Numbered from the stretch's first letter, positions 1 through 12,239 are shown. The stretch: 64,000 nucleotides of DNA from Dermatemys mawii (GCA_007922305.1 ML677334.1:16270764-16334763), one strand, 5' to 3'. A program made the numbers and translations. The notes: a model not told the origin generated them from the sequence alone.

Positions 1-59
1 ACTTTGCCCTAACTACACCATCCTAATCCTTAGTAATGCCACCTCCCCAAGAGGCATAT

Positions 60-176
60 GTCAGTGTAGTAGGGCACTTACAGTGGTGGGAAGAAGTCTG
101 TAGTGTAGACACTGACAATATTAGGTTCACATAAGGTACCTTATGTAGACCTAACTGCGTAGGGTAGACCGGCCCT
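60..176. mobile_element. MITE-like remnant with central palindrome
   Basis: The stretch holds phrases such as gtagtgtagacac and gtagggtagacc that resemble the 'gtgtagac' ends of reptile Harbinger-type MITEs (family recognised from memory). Its core at 121-154 is a near-perfect palindrome centred on aaggtacctt, with arms matching at 15 of 17 positions. No terminal repeats or target duplication could be fixed, so this is a fragment at best. An unrelated chance palindrome is possible. Confidence 0.35.
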
Positions 177-707
177 CATTAAAAATTGTCTGCATTTTAA
201 TTCAGATTTACCAGAACAAATGAGCATTCTTTTCTTTTTCTTTTTTTCTGATGACCATGGAAGAATCTAGATTTAGGGAAATATTGAGCCAAAATCTCTA
301 CTGCTGTAAATGGATGCAGCAGCCTTGACTTCAGTATAATGACACAAGTAGACTTTAGCCATTAGTTCTGTTAAACTGTACTGGAAAAATATAATTAGTG
401 GTTCTATGATGGTGTTATAAAATAGCTAGTGCTTCACGTACAAGCAGTTCTACAGCAGCTATTTTTGGACCAGTCCTCGATTTATGTAGATCTGTGGTGC
501 TCATTTAAACTAGCTGAGAATCTGGAACATGGTTTCAGAATGGGATTCTTTAGAATTTTACCACCAATTATGTTGTCATTTTTCAATTTGCGGAGGAATA
601 AAATTGCCACAATAGCCAACATGGCATAAGACACTCAAAACTGACACATGAATGCAGCCTACACTTTTTGTTTAAAGAGATAGGTGACACCCCCTAACTA
701 CCCCTAG
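177..707. other. Unique AT-rich DNA, nothing recognised
   Basis: No coding signal, repeat family or structured element was recognised. Open frames here are short and have no family resemblance. Confidence 0.5.
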
Positions 708-2015
708 CAGGGCTGGATTAAGTTTTCGTGAGCCCAGTGCCAAACACATTTGTGGGCCGCAGGAGACAAGGTGCAGGGAGTGGGATGGTCAGTCTCCAGA
801 GTGAAGGGCAAGCTGGGAGCAATGAGGCACAGCGTGCCGGGAGCAGTCCTGCTCTGCACAGCCCAGCAGGAGGGCACTGTTTACGAACCTGCAACTGCCA
901 GATGCACACTGGCCTGCCCAGCCCTGTGCTGCCAGCATGCCCCTTCTCACTGAGAGTGGCCCCTGTCCAGTTCCCCACCTTTATGTCCAGCACCTCCTCA
1001 TCTACACTACAGATATTTATGCCCAGCCCCCACCCTTCTCAGAGACCTCCACCACTACTGCACAGCACCCTGAACAGCACCCTAATCACCCAGTGTCTCC
1101 CACCCATAGAGCAGGTTCAGCCTGGCAGCAGGAGCCAAGTGCAGAGGGACTTAGTGTGGGGGAATGCAAGTGGGGATAAGAGACTTTGTGGCTCAGCGGA
1201 AGGGAGGGTCTAGGTCCATGGGAGGCGGGATTCATTTGGGTCGGGGTGCAGGTGGTTGGGGCTCAGTGGGGAGGGTGTCTGAGGGGGCTCATGAGGGTGG
1301 TACAGTTGCAGGGTGAGTGGGGCTAGTCAGGGTGAGGGTTCAATGGTCCTGTTTAACGGGAGCCCCAGCTTCTGCCAAGGGGATGCCCCATGCTGGGCTC
1401 CAGCTTCCCCCCAGTTCTGCTTTCTGCCCTTGCCCTCACTTCCCCATCCCATGCCTCATTTCCTCTCCCTCTCCTGCTTCCCCTGCTCCCTTCTCTTCTG
1501 CATCCCATGCCCCTCCCCACCACTCCATCTCCTTCCCAGGCTTGTGGGGCAGGAGAAACCACCCCTCAGCACACGCCAGTGGAGCGGGTTGGGGCCAGGT
1601 TGCTTCACTTCCTCCTGCCCTGTGTTTGCAGGGTAGGCTCGATCCCGCACTCATCAGGAGGAGCAAACTGGAGCCTTGGGATTTGCGGGGGCAGAGGGGA
1701 ACCGCCCCACAGCACTCACCGGTAGCGAGGCTGGGAGCTGGCGGAACAGACTGGACTGAGGCTGGGATGCTCCAGTTCCCACTGCCCTGTGAGTTCAGGG
1801 CAGGCCCAATGCCCGCTGCAGTCCCCCAGGATGTGTAGTTCTTGGGAGAGGGCTTGGGGGTGGGAGGGAAGGGACAGAGTGAGGGTGGGACTGGTGGGGG
1901 AGCAGGGGCAGGGGCAGCTTTCCTGGCCAGCTTAGCCAGCTGGGGGATCAGGCTAGCTGGGGCCCCTTCTGACTCTGGGCCCAGAGCCAAACCTGGAACT
2001 GAGCCCAAGGCCCAA
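708..2015. mobile_element. GC-rich hAT-like element, 3' truncated
   Basis: The block begins with cagggctggattaag, a hAT-type terminus starting CAG. The next words (gagcccagtgcc, tttgtgggcc) resemble a common reptile hAT non-autonomous family. Composition jumps to GC-rich with pyrimidine-rich tracts near 1400-1540, then falls back near 2015. No matching inverted terminus is visible on the right, where an LTR-like repeat begins, so the right end is probably lost. Several long open frames inside (for example 1436-2008 minus) have proline/serine/glycine-rich low-complexity translations and are not believed to be genes. Confidence 0.5.
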
Positions 2016-2530
2016 TAGTCTGTCCCAAAACTAGCACCATGTGGGTGCAGTGTTTGACTGGGTAGTGGCGGGGGGTGGAGGTGTGTGTGAGAGAGACAAC
2101 TGGGGTATAAACAAGGAACAGACTGAGAGCAGAGAGAAAAAAGTGACCCAGAAACTTCCAGAGTAGTGTGACCCTGGGAGAAGCTTGGAGACAGGTTCTG
2201 GGTTGAGGGTTCTGGCTGAAAGATGCTTGGGCCTGTGAACTAAAACTGATTCTCTTGCTTCAGATTCTTCCTGCATTCCCTAACTACTTCCCCCCTACGG
2301 CCACCAAAGTATCTTGTGAAAGTAGCATCTTAGTTATTCATTTTTTCTCTGCACGTACCACTTCCCTGATTTGGACTTTGTTTGTACCTTATAAATAAGC
2401 AAAGTTGCATCAACAAAAACACCAGACTGAATCATGAACTTGTAGTCCCAACTAGAACATCTTCCAGACCCAGAATTTCAACTAGCCATTTGGGTCAAAA
2501 GTGATGATAAAGAAAATCTTCTTAACAAAA
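2016..2530 (+). repeat. LTR-like repeat, interrupted by inverted-repeat arm
   Basis: This repeat aligns with 51175-51605. Both copies share a start region (aaactagcacc versus aaactagtgcc), the phrase ttcttcctgcattc, a taaataa(g/c) polyadenylation-like segment, the words ccagactgaatc and ccagactctatt, and a 3' part with gggtcaaaag or gagtcaaaag. The layout and the AATAAG/AATAAA signal near the 3' part suggest an LTR. Here the copy is split at 2276-2374 by one arm of a 99-bp inverted repeat that is absent from the second copy. Confidence 0.45.
2276..2374. repeat. Left arm of 99-bp inverted repeat
   Basis: This 99-bp segment is the reverse complement of 2737-2835 with only two mismatches that I can see. 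It interrupts an LTR-like repeat whose sequence resumes directly after it. Confidence 0.85.
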
Positions 2531-2545
2531 AAAAAGCCACAATAT

Positions 2546-2591
2546 CAGGGGTTTTTTTTGGTTTGTTTGTTTGTTTTTGGGGGGGGGGGGA
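2546..2591. repeat. Poly-T / (TTTG)n / poly-G simple repeat
   Basis: A short run of T, then gtttgtttg repeats, then a run of about a dozen G. It lies in the loop between the arms of the 99-bp inverted repeat. Confidence 0.85.
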
Positions 2592-2736
2592 GCTGGCCAG
2601 ATATCCTATGTTTTACATATTGCTTAAATTATTAAAACAATCCTTCTCTATTGCTTGATCTTTCTAGACTAAGTAAATTAACCCCTCCCCTAAAAATGGA
2701 TGCCCCTCTATATTGCTCTGCCCCCTCCCAGAGAGA

Positions 2737-2835
2737 CCAAATCAGGGAAGTGGTACGTGTAGAGAAAAAATGAATAACTAAGATGCTACTTTCACAAGAT
2801 ACTTCGGTGGCCGTAGGGGGGAAGTAGTTAGGGAA
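2737..2835. repeat. Right arm of 99-bp inverted repeat
   Basis: Reverse complement of 2276-2374 with two mismatches over 99 bp. The pair could form a long hairpin with a loop of about 360 bases. Confidence 0.85.
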
Positions 2836-3165
2836 CAGCTATTCTACATGTGAATAACCATGTTTCAATTTAAAACAATTCCATACTAGACATAAAAGAG
2901 AAGCCATAAAATAAATACTGTTAGTAACAATCCTGACTGTACATCCTATGTGACATGCCCTTCCCAATATGAGAGGTCACAATTGTAGATGGGAGTCAGG
3001 AAATCAGTAGGAGCATGGCCTGATGCCAGCTATTTCATTGCTGGGAAGTCCTGAATAAGTTACCCTCCTTGTTTCTGACTGTAGATCAAGTTAGAGGAGA
3101 AGAGCCGGTCCAGATTTTCCCACAGATCCCTGAGCTCTATGACTTTTTCTTCCTTTCCTCTCTTC
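2836..3165. other. Unique DNA, nothing recognised
   Basis: No gene, repeat family or structured element recognised between the inverted-repeat arm and the solo LTR target duplication. Confidence 0.5.
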
Positions 3166-3170
3166 CACAT

Positions 3171-3646
3171 TGTAGCAGGGCAAGGGTAAGAACCGTGTGA
3201 ATGCCCTACCCCTGCAGGCTAAACCCTGCTTTCTGACAGCAGGGCCAGGGGCAGAGGCCGGGAGTAGCCTGCAAGGAGCCCAGCTGGGAACCCTAATGAG
3301 GGCTAGCTCAGAGCACTAAGCTGGGCTAAATAGGGACAGCTGAGATTAACAGCAGAGAACACTGCAAAAGCCCTGGGCCCTACTCATTCAGGAGAGGCAA
3401 ACTAGGAGGCTGCTGCTGTGTCTCCTCACAGTGGGTGAGGTAGATCAGTGGCCTGGAGAACCTGGAAGCAGGGCAGTGAAGATAACTGTTGGGGATGTGG
3501 GAAGCACTTTGCTTGCACCAGAATCACCAGATCTGTACTGTAAATAAAGGACACTTGGAGAACACCAGAAAAGGGTGTGGACACCTTCATTTTGAAAAAC
3601 CAGAACACAGCGGGAAGCTAGAGAACCCTGTGCGGACCCTGTGACA
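3171..3646 (+). repeat. Solo LTR with perfect 5-bp TSD
   Basis: A 476-bp unit begins tgtagcagggc and ends ccctgtgaca, so it has the TG...CA ends of an LTR. The 5 bp before it (3166-3170) and after it (3647-3651) are both cacat, a perfect target-site duplication. An AATAAA signal sits at about 3543-3548 inside gtaaataaagg, as expected for an R region. No internal retroviral sequence adjoins it, so it is a solo LTR left by LTR-LTR recombination. A 5-bp TSD fits Gypsy or some endogenous retroviruses. The family was not identified. Confidence 0.75.
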
Positions 3647-3651
3647 CACAT

Positions 3652-5103
3652 CCATACTAAGTAAAATGTACTTTGTGAGATTCTGAAGTTTTGAGCTAGT
3701 TTGTGCCCTTCAGGGCACTTTAACATAAAGAAGAACTTTGAGGATAGTGTGTTTTTAAAATTATCCACTGTTTCATGGAAAACACATGTTCATACCTTCA
3801 AGTCCACCACTTCCCTTTGCATTGTTATGTTTTCTCTGTATTGGACACTTCCACTTCCAAATAGTTTGCCTGTCTGCAGAGGCAGCTATCATTTTGTGAG
3901 GCAGATTTGATAAGCCTGTTATAGAGGAATTGCAAACAGAGCAGTCTCATTGAGACCATTTTTATTTCTGTTCTTTCTTGTCCAGATGTTTTCCCTTAAT
4001 CAAAAATGTAAGTTGCTCAGACTGAGAGCATACAGGTACCTTTGGTATCTAGATAAACATAAATATGGGACTCAATTAGGGATTTTACAATGCACTTTCT
4101 AGTTTTAAATGACTCCTATGCTAGGATACTTTGGGGATGTATTTTTTTTCAGCTTCTAATTTATGTGTAAAGAAAACAGTTTGATCTGTATCAACATATA
4201 TGCCGTATTATTCCTCTTCCAAAAAAATGAGTCACCACAATAGGAAAGATTAAAAATCAGAAGTCTATTTTTAATTCTATCTGGTGGCTTGGGACATTGG
4301 CTGAGTGTCTGATGTAAGGGCAGTAAATGTAGTTTGATTTGCCCTACAATACCTTTGACAAATAAATCTCCCTTGTGTTCATTTGTAGCTAAATGCCAAT
4401 CCTGAAAAAAATGCTCCTGCTCAATTTCAAGTGTGTACAGGTTTGTAGGATCAGGACCTAAGGAATTAGCTTTCTAAGAAAAAAGGGGTGATGAGAGGAA
4501 GTAAGGGCAATACACAGTAGCTAATTTTCACAGCTGCACAGTGAAAACCTGAAAAGAGATGCTGATTTTTGTTGGTGAAATTATAATTTTAAAAAGTGAT
4601 AACTTTATCCATGGCAAATATTGTGTGTGTGAAGTAGCCAAATTGTTGTCTGTATCCTTAAGCATTTGTGGGGCATGACTGGAGGAAAAGAAAACATTTT
4701 CCAGGTGGTCTTGTGCTACTCTGGGTCTCTTGTTCTACTGAAAGTTCCTATGTCCTCTGTCCAAGTTAGAATTGTGAAATTCCAAAGGAGACAACAGCTA
4801 AAGCAAAGTTAACAAAAATGCTTTAAGAGAGTTCCACTCTTCTTTCAAAGAAGGTTTTTTTCTCCATTTGCATCAGAACTTAATGCTGCATAATGTTTTC
4901 AGCTGAATTATTTTTTTCACATGGAGCAAGCTTTCATTTTTTTTATACCAAGCAAAACAACCTGAACTGAAACAAACAACCAAAAATTATTGCTTCTCAA
5001 ACCACCTAAAGCATTTTTGTTCTCTGGTTTGTGTAGTAGTTTGTTTCCCCTCCCCCAATAACTCAGATTCAGTGACATAGCCAAACTCTTGCTATTTGGA
5101 CTT
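3652..5103. other. Unique AT-rich DNA, nothing recognised
   Basis: Many A- and T-runs and scattered stops in all frames. I see no exon-like or repeat-like structure. Confidence 0.5.
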
Positions 5104-5292
5104 AGGTCTATACTAGCACTTTTTTTCGGTATAATTTTGGTTGCTTGGGGTGTGCCCCTCCCCTCCTGCCTTGACCAACCTAAGTTTTAGCAACAGAAGC
5201 ACTGATGTGGACAGCCCTAAGTCAGTGGGAGATGTGGTAGTGCCACTCATCGGGGTGGTTTCATTATGTCAATGGGAGAGCAGGATTTGGTC
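5104..5292 (+). mobile_element. Harbinger-type MITE fragment
   Basis: It begins aggtctatactagcactttt and contains taagttttagcaacagaag, gatgtggacagc and ggggtggtttcattatgtca. These resemble a common reptile MITE family with palindromic 'cggcggga' modules (recognised from memory). The expected inverted right terminus is missing, so the copy is 3' truncated near ggagagcagg. Confidence 0.5.
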
Positions 5293-6034
5293 CAATGTGG
5301 TTTTGTGTGTGTTGGGTTTTTTTTTTTTATGTACTTTGATTTTATACATGAAAAAATAGTCAGAATACAGATGAATAAGTGTTTTGAATTTAAAATATTT
5401 GTGCTGTACCAGTGATATCTATACCTACCTTTTAGCTTGTAAAAATATATATACTTTCTAGTTGTTTCCACAGAGATCATAGGTGTTAGTTGGCTTGTGC
5501 ATTAGCTTTTCACTTCTGGATTTAACCTGGATTTAATTCTTGGCTCAACTGGCATGTTCAGTGATCTCATTCTGTTCCCCATTTGTACACATGACAAACC
5601 AAACATGCATTGCAAAAGGACATGATTGACAAGCTTTTCTCTGCAGAGCCCTTAGACTGGACTAGCAGATGTCTTGAAGGTCAGGGCTAAGTCACACTGT
5701 CAGGCTGTGTGAGGAAGCTTGTACAGAGTCCATGTCTATTGTCAGATTCAAGCTGTGGCTGCTATTTTCCTTACCCTCTCAAGTTCAAGAGGTATTTGCA
5801 TGTGTTTGTTTGGTTTTTAAAGAATGAACAAGACCCGAATATATTCCTTGTATTTGAAGCCAGAGGGCATAGAGATTTTGAAAGATTATCTGTGTTAAAT
5901 CAAATATCTGATATTAGTTTTAGCAGTCAAGAAAGCACTGTCATCTTGGATCCATTAATGCTGTCAGCAACAACACTTTCCCTGAAGTGTTCATTGGTAC
6001 GTACCAATCTAAGCTGGCACATGAAAGGAACGAT
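5293..6034. other. Unique DNA, nothing recognised
   Basis: No recognisable gene or repeat. The frame at 5709-6044 plus is open for 111 codons but has no family resemblance or coding context. Confidence 0.5.
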
Positions 6035-6235
6035 GGTATGTTAAGGCACCGGATAGGGACTCGGGAGATCTGTGTTCAATTTCCAGCTGTGCTGTAAACT
6101 GTGTGTGACCTTGAGCACAATCATTTAATCTCCTTAAGTGATAGTCAGTTCTCCTGCTGTAAAGGGAGATAATTACCTTGCAGGAGTGTTGTGATTCTAA
6201 ATTCATTAATGTATCTGAAGTAAGCATTATAGACA
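6035..6235 (+). mobile_element. MIR/CORE-SINE-like element
   Basis: It follows the MIR pattern in order: gactcgggagatctgtgttc, a ctgtgtgtgaccttgagcac core, atttaatctcc, then tgtaaagggagataattacc and a cttgcaggagtgttgtg tail. The core phrase for 'tgtgaccttggg' is diagnostic of tRNA-derived CORE-SINEs. The copy is diverged. Confidence 0.75.
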
Positions 6236-8369
6236 TGTCTACAAGTAATACCTACACTTCATCATGTTTACCCTGGCTCTCGGAGAAGGTAATATTTATT
6301 CAATTACGTTCATGCTATGAATATGAAAAGTGTTAGTAACTTCAACAAACATTAATACTTTGACTGCTCTGAACCTTTTGCTAATGGCTGATTTCTTGCT
6401 TCTGATTCAGATTTAGGAAGTGGGACCGCAGTCCTACACTGGAATCCAAACAAGCGGATTCCTTAGCACTTATGGTGTCCCATTAATTTCAGCACAAGAG
6501 TCCTCTTAGGTGCAACTCACTGGAGAATCATGGCCCAGATGTGTATCATAAAGATTATTCACCGTGCTCACAGCATCCTTTAATTGACCCATTTGATATG
6601 GGTGACTGATATTTCTGATATCATTCTCAAACGATTGCAACAAAATGGTATTTATTAGGCTTAGAAAGATTGTTTATGGGGAAACTATTGCTCTTCAGTT
6701 ATGTTCATCTCCTTATAAGTATGCCTCAGGGCTCACTTTACGATTCCCAATTCTTCTTTCTGATACCTCCAGGCAAGACCTTTGTTTCTGTGATTTCATA
6801 TTGAAACTGCTGTATACATAGAATATAAATATATTTTCCACTAACTTATTTAATCATGCATTCTTATCTACTTATTTTTGAGGCCCAGTCCTAAGTATCT
6901 AGCAATCTAGAGATGTTGATTGATTCATTTTATTGTTTCCTTCCTTTCCTGAGAACAGGTGTACAAATTAGAGATAAACAAAACCAGGGGTGGCTTTTGT
7001 TTTTCGTAAGCAGAGGTGATTCACATCTAGACTCAATTTGTCCCAAATCTCCATATTCCTCAATTTTGGGGGGAGGTTGGATAATCTGTTCTGGTTTGGG
7101 CTGCTTCTTAAATATTGCTCTGACACTGTCAAAGATACTCCGTTCTTGTTCCTATGTGCAATTCTAGAAGAAAATATTGAGAAGTGGTTAAAGTGGCTTT
7201 TCATGTCCTGATTTGGGGGGACTCAAACTGAGACATGTAGATCTTGATTATTTAGAGGTGCTGACTGCTCCTGTTTGATTCCTGTCAGAGTTGCAGATAC
7301 TCAGCAAATAAGCTCAGGATGTTTCATGTTGAGCACCCAAAAATCAGGACTCTACAAATAAGAGGCCACTTCTGAAAATGTTGACCTGAATTAACTATCC
7401 AGCAGAAATCTTCCACCTTCATAGCTTTTGGTGAAGAATGAGTGCTTATCTATGTTACAAATAGCACTGCTTAAAGTAATTTTATTTTTCAACTTCTTTA
7501 ATTATTAGCTTGTGTATAGACACTTCCATATCAGTTTAAGGAAGACTTTTTTGGAACTGGAGACTTTTTGAAGATTTTGTAAGGTAAATTAAGTAATCTC
7601 AAGCTGCTTTGGTTAATTTAAACAATTTAACTACAAAGTTTTTATGAATGTAACAATTTAACTACAAAATTTTTAATATACAAACCAAAACCCCCACAGA
7701 ATCTGAACCTTTCAGTCCTGTTTTATATCATGAAACTGTCAAACATTTTTTTCTGTTTGTTAATTATTCTTTATGATATAATCAAAATTTTTTAAAACAT
7801 ATTTAGTGATTAGATGTGATTTTTAATATCTCTTAGTTTTGTATGATGAAAGAAAAAGTGCTATTTCTCTGTTAGAATAGTCTTATACATGTAGGTCAAT
7901 CACTTTCTAACACATCTGTAAATATCCATATATATAATTTTATTTAGTGAATACTTAAAAGGTCCAGTTCTGCTCCCATATACATGCTATGCAACACTAC
8001 TGAAGTCATCAAAGCTCTAAGTCAATACGGTTGTATGGTCATGACCATTTGACAGAACAACACAAATTAAAGGAACCTAAAATTAAAGCCCCTTCTTGAA
8101 TTTTAGGCCCTAATAACTAATCAGTGACATTTTTCATTGAGCTGAGAACAGCCATGATTAGCTGCAGCATTTATGTCACTAGCTCATTCTGATGAATACA
8201 GCCACCAGCTTTATATTTACAGGAGTCTTCAGGGAGAACAAAATAAAACTTGAATCAATGGAGCTGTGCTCCCTCTTCTACCAAGAGGATAAAATGTTAA
8301 CACATCTTTTTTTTTACATTTTCATTGGTTACTTTTGAAATATATCCTGTTCATGTTTTAGATTGGAAG
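6236..8369. other. Unique AT-rich DNA with a few minor motifs
   Basis: No gene recognised. A small imperfect direct duplication occurs at 7621-7645 and 7652-7676, sharing aacaatttaactacaaa. At about 7325-7395 there is a short piece resembling the 'gagcacccaaaaatcagg' motif that recurs in reptile and bird interspersed repeats. Confidence 0.5.
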
Positions 8370-8612
8370 TGGAAAGATGGTGTTCTGGTTAAATCACTAG
8401 TTGGAGACTGACCCTGTGGAGTCACTTCATATCTCTCCCATAAACGTCCTGTGTAGTCATGAGCAAAGGAGTAAATCTCTTGTACCTCAGCTTCCTCCCA
8501 ACTGTAAAATGGGAATAATCGTCCTTCCCTACCTCAGGGCGTGTTGTGTAAATAGATTTGTTGTTTACAAGGTGCACAGAGACTATAGTGACAGGGTCTA
8601 TGTAAACAGATT
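8370..8612 (+). mobile_element. MIR/CORE-SINE-like element
   Basis: The 3' half is clear: gtacctcagcttcctcc, aactgtaaaatgggaataat, cctacctcagggcgtgttgt, in the order of MIR. The 5' half, with tgagcaaaggagtaaatctc, is more diverged. Confidence 0.7.
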
Positions 8613-9289
8613 GCATTAACAGTCATATATTGTCTCTGTCTGACTCTTTCAAGATATAATTAATTTCCCATTGTATCCTTTGCCCTTTGAAGTCTGATTA
8701 GTCAAGATACCTTAATTATGCTTTCTTTATGGCTGGGAGTGTCCTTGTCCTCAAGCTAAAAGAGTTAATGTTCCTAAGTATGCCAAGCTTTTTCTGCTGC
8801 TTGCCAATCTATATTTTTCCCGTGGATGAGTTCAAAAAACTGATAGATGGCACTGATTTGGGAGTGACCATATACCTATCTTCCCACGTCACACAACCAT
8901 ACACCCCAAAGCAAAGCTTATGCCAATTTTGTGTATTCTAAATTGGTTACACCTAACTGGGCAGATAAGCAGAGTGACAGGAATGGTGTATTCCCAGTTA
9001 TGTTGAGCCGAAACCACACATGCAGGACTGGGTCTCCTCTTGTGTCTTCACAAAGCCAGATTGCACTTGACAGCTAAGCTTTTCATGGGATGCTGCCCAG
9101 AAGCTTTCTCTGAGGGATCCTTGTTACCCTTCAGTTCTTCAGGTTCATTTAAGGAGATGCATATATAGAGAGAAAGAGCTTGGCTGCCTCTTAACCCCAT
9201 TATCATGCCTTGCAGTGTTTTTCATAGCAGCCATCACATCATTCAGCTTAGAGGAAGAGAGACCATCTCATTTTTTAAAAAAAGAAAAA
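8613..9289. other. Unique DNA, nothing recognised
   Basis: No coding, RNA or repeat signal recognised. Confidence 0.5.
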
Positions 9290-9482
9290 ACTTTGCATTT
9301 TTATATGTGCCTTTTATCTGAAGCTCTCAAAGTACTTCAGAAAGGTGAACAAGTATTCTAATCTCTGAGGCTTAGCCACATTAAATGACTTGCCTGAGGT
9401 CATGCAGCACATCCTACTTAGAGCTGGGAATCTAACTCTAATCTCCTATTAGATCCCTATGGCTCTGTGCTAAGTATTACAC
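9290..9482 (-). mobile_element. MIR-like SINE, minus strand
   Basis: It reads as the complement of MIR: ttttatctgaagctctcaaa, gtacttcagaaaggtgaac, cattaaatgacttgcctgag, gtcatgcagcacatcc, agagctgggaatctaac. The order matches an antisense CORE-SINE. Confidence 0.65.
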
Positions 9483-9778
9483 TACATTACTTCCCACATT
9501 TGAGGTTTGTTTCCTCTGCTCACCAAGCTGGTCCATCAGGGGCACAGCTCCATCTATGTCTTCTCTCTCTTGAAATGTGCTGTTTAATTGAATTGCTTGT
9601 TTGCTTTGTGCCCAATTCTTCTTGCAAGCTTGTGTGCCCTTGCTCTGCTTCGCTCTTTTTAGGCCTTCACACAGACATCACAGAAGGAGATCTTGAGTAG
9701 TTAACAAATGTAGCTAGCACTTTTCCTCCTATAACCAGTCATGCCAGTTCCTTGTGTGTGTCTCTCTGTCCTCTAAAA

Positions 9779-10040
9779 GGGTGGTTCTCAACCAAGGGTA
9801 CATTAAAATCGCTAGCAAAGTCAGTACAAGCTACAATTTCATACAATGACTTATCTCACACAGACTGTTTTATGTACTATACACTGAAATGTGTGTACAA
9901 TATCTAATATTTCAATTTATTTTATAATTATATAGTGTAAATTAGAAAGTAAGCAATTTTTAAGTGATAGTGTGACATTTGGTTTTTTTTTATGTCTGAC
10001 TTTGTAAGCAAGTAGTTTTACCACACTTAAAAACTATCTG
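9779..10040 (+). mobile_element. hAT-type MITE fragment
   Basis: It starts gtggttctcaaccaaggg, the usual terminus of a widespread reptile hAT family. Further family-like words follow: cgctagcaaagtcagtacaa, tgtgtacaatatctaat, and tgactttgtaagcaag. The central part after the terminus is deleted and the right terminus is missing. Confidence 0.6.
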
Positions 10041-12239
10041 CACAAGGGCAGGCTTACTTTAAACCATAGCCCTTTACTTGTTAAAGACCAATTAATTACT
10101 CTTACCACAAAGAACCATTTGTATTTTTTAAAATGGAGAAGGTGGTTGCTTTTAGATGAAAATATTGACAAAGCAGGATCTCAGTGTTCTCTGAACCAAT
10201 GTGTATATGTGTAATAGTATATGATTGTTTTTCAAAAACTCCGCTGGTAAAAAACAAAACTTTCTCTCCACTGAAAAGCTAAATGCTTCTAATCTGGTCA
10301 AGTAAGGAAGAGGAGAAAACCTTACATAATCAAAATGCTTTCATTTCATGCATGAAAAAAAATACCCATGATGCAGAATATCCTAGTGCAAAATGTTCCA
10401 AATGAAAACTAATAAGCTACAGGACTCTCAATTTTTTTCAAATTAGTTACTTAGCAAGAATTTCTGTGGCAGATGAGAAGTTAAGGGTCTCTAACACCAA
10501 AAAAAAAATTCAGGATCTGCTCTGTTTTGAGGCAGCCATGGGACTGTTTATTCCCTAAAGTGTGAGGAGTTAGGAGAAATGTCATATTTGTGGGAGACAA
10601 CCGCTTGTAAACAAGTGGTGGAAAAATAAGGGTAAACAGCAGGAGATCTGGGGACCTGTACGTTAACTGAGAGAGGACTTGAGCAGACAGACAAATCACA
10701 GGTGTCAGAGTGTGGAAGGAAAAAGGGAGATGGATGTCCCCATGCACCAGCTTCCCAGACAGAATCTGTTGTCCATGCCACCCTCAAAGTAATTTGTGAA
10801 GGTTTCTTTTGTATAAAATGTTCAGCCCCCAAATTCATATTCTGGGCTCCAATCCATTCGCACTCCAAAACCTGACACTTTTTATTTTTTTTATCAAACT
10901 ATTTTTCAAATGAATCAAAAAGAATATGGTTGCTTTCATGAAGTCAAGAAATCAATATGATAAGTGAGGAGCAAGAAAGGATTTTATTTTCAAACCCAGA
11001 AGAGTTTCATATTTTCAGGGAAGGGAACAATTACAGAGGCAGAATTGGCCACTGCTGGCCTTTGGTGATGGAGTTAAATATTAAAATGATTTGGACAAGT
11101 CTAGCCATGCGGCTGGAGAAGAGTGCGTGTGGGTGCGGGGAGGAGAGTCGTCTTTCCTTTCTCTTTTTATAAGGTGAAAGGATAACATTTTTCTAAAGCA
11201 CTGAAGAGGTCAATAAATTGTACCCACTGGCAGTCTGTGTGCAGCTTTTAGAGGCTGATGACAAATGAAAAGTTATTTTCTTGGCAATCTGTCACCAGTG
11301 TAACTAAACACAGGGACACCAGCTTCCCAACAGGGAGAGAAGAGGAGATTGACTGGCACATGGACTTCATTTGATTTTTCCTCTTATTCTCCCCCACTTT
11401 ATCAATTACTGGCACCCCGGAGTTGATTCTCTATTGTTTTGCACCTTAGGTGGTCATTTATACTCATGAAAAATGAGGGGAACAGCAGGTATAAAAAAGT
11501 AGTGTTTATACCTATGCAGAGAGAGCAACATGTTTGTAAAGGACTTTATAAGGTAGTAGAGATGATGTTTTGGGCCATCTTGGGTGGCTTAGAAACCTTA
11601 CTTGAGAAATTGAAATAGCTTAGATCCTAATATGTAGTGTATCAATTTGTGGGACTGTACTGGTCATGCTGAGATTGAAGCTTAGAGGGAAGGTGCTTCT
11701 GAATAAGGTGCATGAACCCATGAAATATGCAGCCCAGAGAGGAAGTTCTTCTTTGTCCCTATCACTTAGTGGCTGCTTTATTTCCTGAAACTGGAGGACT
11801 TTCCTATCTCAGCAGCAACTCTAATATAACTGAACATCCCCATTACCCAGGTATCTATTTTTTTTTCTCTTGAATTCCACTAAGCTCTTGGTCTCACAGT
11901 ATTTTGTGGTACTGTGTGTCTCATAGTACTTTTGTGGTAGTGAGTTTCACAACATTGTCTTAAATTTCATTCCCCTCAATTTCATCAAGTTCTTCAAAAT
12001 AGAAGGGAAAAAGGAAAGATAATTAGGAGTACCCTTTTTATTCTCTATACCCTAATTACTTTACATTCCTTCAGGCTAAGCCTTTTTTCATGAGACACTG
12101 CCCAAAAGCAGCATGTTCTTCCCTTTTCTAATTTGTCTCCTCTCTAAACAGTTCTAATCTTCTCTTCACTCCTCCCATGAAAGTGATTCCATGCTCTTTT
12201 TAGTCATTTTCATCTCCCATTTCTGAATTCCTTCTACTT
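10041..12239. other. Unique DNA, nothing recognised
   Basis: About 2.2 kb with no recognisable exon or repeat. Longest open frames (10548-10868 minus, 10957-11172 plus) are short and show no domain. Confidence 0.5.

Noticed and set aside
728..2008. Several open frames of 100-190 codons in a GC-rich block
   Set aside because: They overlap on both strands, have proline/serine-rich low-complexity translations, and lie in a hAT-like repeat.
2276..2835. Classical TIR transposon of 560 bp
   Set aside because: No target duplication was found, and the loop contains continuing LTR-like sequence shared with 51175-51605. An inverted local copy explains it better.
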